Origin: Spongiibacter marinus
GTDB lineage: Bacteria > Pseudomonadota > Gammaproteobacteria > Pseudomonadales > Spongiibacteraceae
Length of the DNA stretch: 64,000 nucleotides
NCBI RefSeq assembly: GCF_016906995.1
Contig: NZ_JAFBBD010000002.1
Location: 1-64,000 of the forward strand
Direction: 5' to 3'
A program made the position numbers and the translations under genes. Under the pieces are notes generated by a model, which was not told the origin of the DNA, did not search any database, and saw only the letters and a program-made list of their open reading frames with translations. This document shows positions 58,838-64,000 of this stretch, piece by piece. Position 1 is the stretch's first letter, and each line of letters opens with the position of its first letter.

Positions 58838-59569
58838 TTAAAAGCCGGTAATGATCAGCAAGCTACCGGTAAAAAGCAGCAGGGCGTAAACCACATTGCG
58901 AAAACGTTGCTCGTCTACCCGGTGGTGGAGATATTCACCTACGACGACGCCGGCGACTAACACCGGGGCAATTGCGGCGACCTTGGGTAGTGCGGGGTAG
59001 AGGCTTCCATCAATGGCGAAGACGACGGTGAGTAAGCTGTTTAAGCTGAACCACACGGTGATTAGTGTGGCGCGAAAAGCCGCTTTATCAAGTTGGGTGC
59101 CCGTCAACGCATAGACTAGTAACGGGCCGCCAGAGGCGTAGAGGCCGTGGGTAATCCCGGCGCCCAGCATCCAGCCCCGTGTCCACAGCGCGCCGTGACG
59201 GCGGCTGCTCAGACCGCGATAGGCGCGCAGCAGCTCGCGACCGGCAAACCAGACGACCAGGGCGCCAAATAGTAATTGCAAAAGCTGATCGCCGAGCCAG
59301 GGCCTCAACAGATAGCCCGCCAAGGTGCCACTAACCATTAACGGCAGAATCAGCTTAAGTAAGGTGGACCAATGAATGTGCTGGTGGTGGCGGGCCAGTA
59401 GGTAGCCCGTCATACAGATATTCAGCGGTACCAGCACGGGTAGCATGGCCTCAATGGGTAGCAACAACGCGCCCAGTGATAGGGCGATAACAATGCTGCC
59501 AAAGCCGGTGATCGCTTCAATGCTGTAGGCAACAAAAACGAAAATCGCCAGAAGAATCCAAGGGTCCAT
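58838..59569 (-). CDS. TSUP-family permease (TauE/SafE type)
   Basis: A 243-residue membrane protein with about eight hydrophobic segments in two repeats. TSUP hallmarks are ITGFGSIVIALSLGALLLP near the start and GITHGLYASGGPLLVYAL in the second half. Members export sulfite, sulfoacetate and other organic sulfonates or acids. I chose ATG at 59569 because it overlaps the preceding stop (TAATG); 30 residues of open frame upstream run through the previous gene. Substrate unknown. Confidence 0.87.
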   Translation of the reverse strand: MDPWILLAIFVFVAYSIEAITGFGSIVIALSLGALLLPIEAMLPVLVPLNICMTGYLLARHHQHIHWSTLLKLILPLMVSGTLAGYLLRPWLGDQLLQLLFGALVVWFAGRELLRAYRGLSSRRHGALWTRGWMLGAGITHGLYASGGPLLVYALTGTQLDKAAFRATLITVWFSLNSLLTVVFAIDGSLYPALPKVAAIAPVLVAGVVVGEYLHHRVDEQRFRNVVYALLLFTGSLLIITGF

Positions 59570-60354
59570 TAATGCTGCTCCAGTTCCACGGCAAATTTGC
59601 GCCGCATTAGGCGGTGGAAGGTTGTTGGCGCAACGCGCCACAGCAAGCTTGCCAACCAAATTCCGCGATGGGGAAACAAGTGTGGTTTGCGCCGTTCGGC
59701 GGCCTGTAAAATTGCTGCGGCCAGCGGTTCGGGCTCGCCAATGCCGCCGAGGGTGGAGCGTGCGTGCCGCGCAGCGTTGCCATCGGCACCGAGGGCATTT
59801 TGTTCGATATTGGTGTTCACGAAGGCGGGGTAGACCATCAGTACGTGCACACCATTGTCCTGTTCTTCGCCGCGTAGTACTTCAAAGAACTGACTCAGTG
59901 CAGATTTAGCGCTGCAATACGCGGCTCGGCCGAGCACCGGCATCCAGCCCGCCATTGAGCCAATGTTAATGATACTCCCGCGGCTGCGTCGCAGCAGCGG
60001 GAGTAAGGCCATGCTGAGCGATACAGGGGCTTGCCAGTCGATAGCCATTACCTTTCTAAACACCGCCGGATCAGTGTGGCCGGCGAGAGAGCGGTGGGTA
60101 ATACCGGCGTTATTCACCAGGATATCCAGGCGTCCACTTGCGGTGATGGCCTGAGCGACAGCGTCGATAGCGGCTGCATCGGCAAGGTCGGCAACAACGG
60201 TGTGCACACGCTCGTTGCCGAGTGTTGCGCTGCGTTGCTGCAGTCCCTCGGCGTCGCGGTCGACGAGCCACACGCAGTCACCGCGCTGATAAAACTGTTG
60301 CGCCATCGCCCAGCCGAGCCCGCTGGCGGCACCGGTAATGAGTACTGTCTTCAT
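59569..60354 (-). CDS. Short-chain dehydrogenase/reductase
   Basis: A 261-residue classical SDR. It shows TGAASGLG (7-14), NNAG (81-84), Ser133, Tyr146 and Lys150 (YCSAK) of the catalytic tetrad. The C-terminus is extended with arginines and aromatics (RKPHLFPHRGIWLASLLWRV), as in membrane-associated SDRs acting on lipophilic alcohols such as SadH-like enzymes. It overlaps the epimerase gene by four bases. A role in oxidising or reducing the monooxygenase product is inference. Confidence 0.88.
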   Translation of the reverse strand: MKTVLITGAASGLGWAMAQQFYQRGDCVWLVDRDAEGLQQRSATLGNERVHTVVADLADAAAIDAVAQAITASGRLDILVNNAGITHRSLAGHTDPAVFRKVMAIDWQAPVSLSMALLPLLRRSRGSIINIGSMAGWMPVLGRAAYCSAKSALSQFFEVLRGEEQDNGVHVLMVYPAFVNTNIEQNALGADGNAARHARSTLGGIGEPEPLAAAILQAAERRKPHLFPHRGIWLASLLWRVAPTTFHRLMRRKFAVELEQH

Positions 60355-61283
60355 AGCTGCCCCCGGGCGCGGGCGTGGTCGATAAACAGCTCCAATACTT
60401 GCGCTGAACTCAACTGCGGTTGATAGCCAAACTCTTCTTTCAAACGGCGATTACTCAGTACCGGGCGATAGCGCAAGAAGTTAATCTGCTCGGGTCGATA
60501 GCGGCTTAGGCCGAGTCGATGCCCCACTGCGAGGGCGGTTTTAAGCAGCGCCGCAGGTAAGCGCAACAGGGGTTTGTTTAAACGCTTTGCCACTTCATCA
60601 ATGCGCAGGGCGCCGTCACCGGCGAGATTAAACATGCCCACTTGGGATTCAATAATGCCTTTCTCCACAATCCGGAGCAGGTCTTCGTCCCAGATAAAGA
60701 CAAAGGGCGAGTCAGAGCCGCGAATAGCCAACAGGCGTTTCTTCTCAAACAGCTGGGTAATCTGATTGCGGGTTTGGCGCCCCAGTACAGTGCCTGGGCG
60801 CAAAATGAGCTGCTTGAGCTCCGGGTGCGCGCGGCGCTGCTCGGCTAAATACTCTTCAACCAAACGCTTGTGGCGGGCATAGGCAAATTCGTCATTGCCG
60901 CGCAGCGGGTCGCTTTCATCGATCCAGCTGGGGTTGTCGGGATGGTAGCCATAGGCTGCGCCGGAGCTGGTGACGGTGAGGTGTTGTACACCGGCCTTCA
61001 GGCAACAATGCACAACATTGCGCGTGCCGTTTACGTCGATATCGTAGTCGCGCTGCTCGTCGCCGCTGGCTTCGAGTACTGAGGCGAGGTGCACAACGTG
61101 GCTGACCTGGTGCTCGCTCAGAATGTCAGCCAGCTTCGGGTCGCGAATATCGCACTGGATGTGATTCGCGTCGTCAGTAGGGCGAATGTCCACGCCAATC
61201 ACGGCGTAATCTTTCCTGAGTCGCTCGCTGAGTTGGCGACCGATATAGCCGCCGGCGCCGGTAATGAGAATACGTTTAGGCAT
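60351..61283 (-). CDS. NAD-dependent epimerase/dehydratase family protein
   Basis: A 310-residue extended SDR. It has TGAGGYIG (8-15), VVHLASVLEASGDE, catalytic Tyr135 and Lys139 (YARHK) and LRPGTVLGRQTRNQ. The family includes sugar epimerases but also hydroxysteroid and dihydroflavonol dehydrogenases; the catabolic context argues against a sugar role. It overlaps the BASS gene by eight bases and the SDR gene by four. Confidence 0.85.
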   Translation of the reverse strand: MPKRILITGAGGYIGRQLSERLRKDYAVIGVDIRPTDDANHIQCDIRDPKLADILSEHQVSHVVHLASVLEASGDEQRDYDIDVNGTRNVVHCCLKAGVQHLTVTSSGAAYGYHPDNPSWIDESDPLRGNDEFAYARHKRLVEEYLAEQRRAHPELKQLILRPGTVLGRQTRNQITQLFEKKRLLAIRGSDSPFVFIWDEDLLRIVEKGIIESQVGMFNLAGDGALRIDEVAKRLNKPLLRLPAALLKTALAVGHRLGLSRYRPEQINFLRYRPVLSNRRLKEEFGYQPQLSSAQVLELFIDHARARGQL

Positions 61284-62178
61284 GAATAGTCTCCGCGCTG
61301 CGCGACCAGTAAAAAGCCAAACAAAGGCCGGCAGCCAAATGCCAGAAGCTCCAGAAGCCTGCGATAAGCATCATGCCGCCCGCCTGGGGGAAAAACGTGA
61401 AAATGATCGACAGGCCGAGTGCTGAATTTTGTATGCCGACCTCCATGGTGACGGCGCGGCGCTCGGCCTGGGGAAGTTTGATAACGCGCCCTGCCAAGTC
61501 GCCAAGCAGCAGTGCGCCGGCGTTTTGCAGGGCAACGAGCAGCAAGATGCGGTCGGCGTACTCCATAAATAGCTGCTGGTTGCGGGAGAAGGCGATCACG
61601 ACAAAGCACAGAAACACCAGCAGGGTGACCGCGCGCATGGGCTTTTCGGCGCGGGTGGCCCATTCAGGGTGGCGTTTGCCAACGGCCATGCCCAGTAGCA
61701 TGGGCAGCACTAGTACCAATGCGACCAGCAGCAAGATATTCATTGGCTCCAGAGAAATGCCGCGCAGCAACTCCCGGGTGGCGGGGTTGAGCTGCGCGTA
61801 AAGGCCAAAATTAAGGGGGGTCATCACGATGGCCGCCAAGCTCGAAACGGCGGTCATGCTGACCGAGACGGGCACACTGGCGCGGCCCAGCCAGGTCATA
61901 ATATTGGAGAATGTCCCGCCGGGGCAGGAGGCGATGAGTATCATACCCAGTGCTAATTCTGCGGGCACGGCGAAGGCGATTGTCGCCAGGCAGGTCGCCG
62001 CTGGCAGCAGAAGAAACTGTGCCACCAAGCCGGCAGCGGGCGCGTGGGGTTGCCGCAATACGCGAACGAAGTCGTCACGGCGCAGGCCCATGGACACACC
62101 AAAGATCATGCCCGCTAGAATCCCGTTAAGCAGGATCAGGCTCTGGGGGCTGAACGCGACTTGAATATCAGCGTACAT
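61276..62178 (-). CDS. Bile acid:sodium symporter (BASS) family transporter
   Basis: A 300-residue inner-membrane protein with nine or ten hydrophobic segments. BASS motifs are IASCPGGTFSNIMTWLG in the first repeat and MEVGIQNSALGLSI in the second, which form the sodium-binding crossover in solved structures. Members move bile acids, pantothenate, pyruvate and other organic anions with sodium. It overlaps the monooxygenase gene by 11 bases, so it is likely made with it. A steroid-like or carboxylate substrate is only a guess. Confidence 0.88.
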   Translation of the reverse strand: MYADIQVAFSPQSLILLNGILAGMIFGVSMGLRRDDFVRVLRQPHAPAAGLVAQFLLLPAATCLATIAFAVPAELALGMILIASCPGGTFSNIMTWLGRASVPVSVSMTAVSSLAAIVMTPLNFGLYAQLNPATRELLRGISLEPMNILLLVALVLVLPMLLGMAVGKRHPEWATRAEKPMRAVTLLVFLCFVVIAFSRNQQLFMEYADRILLLVALQNAGALLLGDLAGRVIKLPQAERRAVTMEVGIQNSALGLSIIFTFFPQAGGMMLIAGFWSFWHLAAGLCLAFYWSRSAETIHA

Positions 62179-63490
62179 ACGCGGCGTCGCTCTGTGGCAG
62201 GTCTCGTTGCAGTTGTTGAATATGCCGATTCACGCTGCGCCGATAGCTGTCTTTGTGCACGTAGTAGGCCATGCGCTCTAGTTGCAAATAGCGATAGCCG
62301 CCATCGAGGCGCTGGCCACAGTGGCGTTTGATATCGCGCTCCAATTGCAGGGCGGCTTTGCCGCCGGCTAATTGCTGACGTATATACAGAGCGACCATCT
62401 CGGCCTGCTCGCTACGACCCTCCCAGCCAAGCCCCGTTGCTTCAATCATGCCCATCACAAACAAATTGCGGTGCTCGGGATGGAACACATTTAAATACAG
62501 TGAGGGCGCACCGCCGTCTTGCCAGTTGAGGTGCTTGCGGTCGATAAATGGGTAGTGGAGCTGATAACCGGTCGCCTGCAAAATCAGGTCGTAGTCGGCG
62601 CATTCGCCATTGCTGAACTCGACGCTGAGGCCGTTGGTGTTGGCAATGTCGCCACGGGCCGTGATGTCGCCATGACCAAGGTGATGCAGCATCTGTGAGT
62701 TGATCACCGGGTGTGATTCATACATTTTGTAGTCGGGATCGGGCAGGCCGTAGTCCGAGGGTTTGCCCACCGCAAGGCGAATCATCAATGCGTCAAGGCG
62801 CTGTTTTATTGGCCGCGGTAGCGGGATCAGACCGCCCAGCGTATCGGTGGGGCGGCCAGCGATAAACTTGGGAAGAAAGTAGTAGCCGCGGCGCACCGAT
62901 ACGTCCACAGATTTGGCGCGGTGCACGGCATCCACGGCAATGTCGCAGGCGGAGTTGCCGCAACCGACAATTAATACCCGCTTGCCGGCAAAGACCTCGG
63001 CATTGCGGTAGTCTGCGGAGTGCATTAGCTCACCGGTATATTCACCGGGCAGTGCTGGCGCGTTGGGGTGATGCAGGGTGCCATTGGCGATTAGCAGGCC
63101 GTCAAAGTCTTCGATATGGCGCTTGCCATGCTGCTCGCTAACGATCCGCCAGCCGCCATTGTCGAGCGGGCTGGCGTCAATCACTTTGGTGTTAAATCGG
63201 TAGTGAGGGTAGAGGCGGAAGTGCTGGGCGAAGTCTCGGAAATACTGGCGCAGTTCGCTGTGATGCGGGTAGGGTGCACCGCTTTTTGCCATGGGGAACT
63301 CTTTGAACTCGGTCATGTGGCGCGACGAGATCAAGTGGGCCGAGTCGTACATAGTGCTGTGCGGGTTGTCGATGTCCCACAGGCCGCCAACATCGCTGTG
63401 CAGCTCAAATCCGGTAAAGGGGATGTCGTACTTTTGTAAATTCCGGGCAGCCGCCAAGCCCATCGGGCCAGCGCCAATTAATGCGTACAT
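62168..63490 (-). CDS. Flavin-containing monooxygenase
   Basis: A 440-residue FAD/NADPH monooxygenase. The start MYALIGAGPMGLAAARNL places the FAD-binding GxGxxG at residues 6-11; 71 residues of open frame upstream are not related and cross the divergent promoter region. The FMO fingerprint appears as YTGELMHSADY (151-161), with Tyr for the usual first Phe, followed by the NADPH site GCGNSA (176-181). Such enzymes hydroxylate or insert oxygen at N, S or ketone carbons. First gene of the minus-strand operon, divergent from an AraC regulator. Confidence 0.92.
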   Translation of the reverse strand: MYALIGAGPMGLAAARNLQKYDIPFTGFELHSDVGGLWDIDNPHSTMYDSAHLISSRHMTEFKEFPMAKSGAPYPHHSELRQYFRDFAQHFRLYPHYRFNTKVIDASPLDNGGWRIVSEQHGKRHIEDFDGLLIANGTLHHPNAPALPGEYTGELMHSADYRNAEVFAGKRVLIVGCGNSACDIAVDAVHRAKSVDVSVRRGYYFLPKFIAGRPTDTLGGLIPLPRPIKQRLDALMIRLAVGKPSDYGLPDPDYKMYESHPVINSQMLHHLGHGDITARGDIANTNGLSVEFSNGECADYDLILQATGYQLHYPFIDRKHLNWQDGGAPSLYLNVFHPEHRNLFVMGMIEATGLGWEGRSEQAEMVALYIRQQLAGGKAALQLERDIKRHCGQRLDGGYRYLQLERMAYYVHKDSYRRSVNRHIQQLQRDLPQSDAAYVR

Positions 63491-63512
63491 AGCACATACT
63501 CTTGTTATCATT

Positions 63513-63544
63513 ATTGCAATACAGCTTAATTGAACAGCTATTGC
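63513..63544. promoter_or_regulatory. Candidate AraC-type operator between FMO and regulator genes
   Basis: Two direct ACAGCT repeats (63521-63526 and 63534-63539) are spaced 13 bases centre to centre and enclosed by GCAAT (63516-63520) and ATTGC (63540-63544) arms. Direct repeats near one helical turn are usual for AraC-family binding. The site lies 23-54 bases from the FMO start. Confidence 0.45.
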
Positions 63545-63587
63545 GCGTAACGGCTTTTTCAGGACGGCAATCTGCCAATTCAGGACT

Positions 63588-64000
63588 ATGACCGAACCCA
63601 CCGTCACATTGCGGTTTACCCAAGGCTTGTTGCAGGCCGCCGAGCGCCGGGGTATTGAGCTTCCCCCCGCGTTGAGTCGTCGTGTGCCGGAAACCGGGCG
63701 CACGCCTTTGGCGGTGCAAGATCAGTTGTGGCAGGCCTACTGCGATGCCGTTGATGACCCCTTGGTCGGTTTGCAGCTTGGCCTGGGATTGCAGGTTGGC
63801 CACCTGGACCTTGTCGGCATGCTTCTGATGAGCTGCGAAACCCTCGGCGAGGCACTCGACCTGCTACTGGAATATCACCCCATTGTGGGCGAAGGGGGCG
63901 ACTTTGCTCTGCGTCACGCCGGTGGCAACTGCCTGTTAATCTATCAGCCCCACTATCAAACTTGCCGCCGCCAGCGCGTGGAAGCGGTGCTGGCCTGCGT
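63588..64000 (+). CDS. AraC-family transcriptional regulator, N-terminal part (cut by window end)
   Basis: An open frame of 137 codons runs off the window. Its translation (MTEPTVTLRFTQGLLQAAERRG, as MTEPTVTLRFTQGLL; then VQDQLWQAYCDAVDDPLVGLQLG and GHLDLVGMLLMSCETLGEALD) is the sensory N-terminal domain of VirS/OruR-type AraC regulators. The helix-turn-helix part lies beyond base 64000. It is divergent from the monooxygenase operon with 97 bases between, the usual place for its regulator. Effector unknown. Confidence 0.85.
   Translation, partial: MTEPTVTLRFTQGLLQAAERRGIELPPALSRRVPETGRTPLAVQDQLWQAYCDAVDDPLVGLQLGLGLQVGHLDLVGMLLMSCETLGEALDLLLEYHPIVGEGGDFALRHAGGNCLLIYQPHYQTCRRQRVEAVLAC

Noticed and set aside
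60351-61283. Sugar-nucleotide epimerase as part of the glycan locus
   Set aside because: It has the epimerase fold but sits inside an overlapping catabolic-type operon 11 kb from the glycan genes, so a sugar role is not assumed.

Overview
The window is a continuous piece of a gammaproteobacterial chromosome. The evidence is the str/S10/spc/alpha ribosomal gene order, the FabA/FabB pair for unsaturated fatty acids, the uvrA - MFS transporter - ssb neighbourhood known from Pseudomonas and relatives, an IspB-type octaprenyl diphosphate synthase, LPS genes and a TonB-dependent receptor. A marine Cellvibrionales/Spongiibacteraceae-like bacterium is my best guess, but no rRNA is present to test it. 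I see no tRNA, rRNA, CRISPR array, insertion sequence or prophage. No gene-free stretch exceeds 300 bases; the longest are 590-831, 24213-24439, 29420-29690 and 48848-49064.

Region 1 (1-14720) is translation machinery: the 3' half of tuf, then the S10, spc and alpha operons (rpsJ to rplQ, with secY and rpoA), all on + and closed by a bidirectional terminator. Region 2 (14746-33562) is housekeeping: uvrA (-), a YajR-like transporter, ssb, a degenerate RmlD-like protein overlapping moaB-moeA, fabA-fabB (-), galU-manB, pgi and ispB (-), rplU-rpmA-obg-proB, rpsT and dgkA (-).

Region 3 (33711-48847) is a cell-surface glycan locus. It holds a lipid A acyltransferase homologue, an ELM1-family protein, several glycosyltransferases, a YrbL-type kinase-like protein, the complete dTDP-L-rhamnose set rmlBACD, two GT2 enzymes, an RgpF-like rhamnan protein, one more glycosyltransferase-like protein and, on the other strand, UDP-galactopyranose mutase. 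galU, manB and pgi upstream supply hexose phosphates and sugar nucleotides. No flippase, polymerase or ABC exporter is in the window. Base composition becomes visibly AT-richer from about the middle of rmlD to the glf junction, as expected for an exchangeable O-antigen block.

Region 4 (48848-64000) is accessory metabolism: a SulP anion transporter with a UspA partner behind a structured leader, a coniferyl-aldehyde-dehydrogenase-like enzyme, a lipobox-bearing quinohaemoprotein alcohol dehydrogenase, a dihaem cytochrome c peroxidase and a TonB-dependent receptor. It ends with a tightly overlapping minus-strand operon (flavin monooxygenase, BASS transporter, NAD-epimerase, short-chain dehydrogenase, TSUP permease) divergent from an AraC-family regulator cut by the window end. 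That divergent FMO/SDR/AraC arrangement recalls the mycobacterial mymA/virS locus but carries different transporters. It is the best candidate here for an undescribed system, probably uptake and oxidation of a hydrophobic organic compound.
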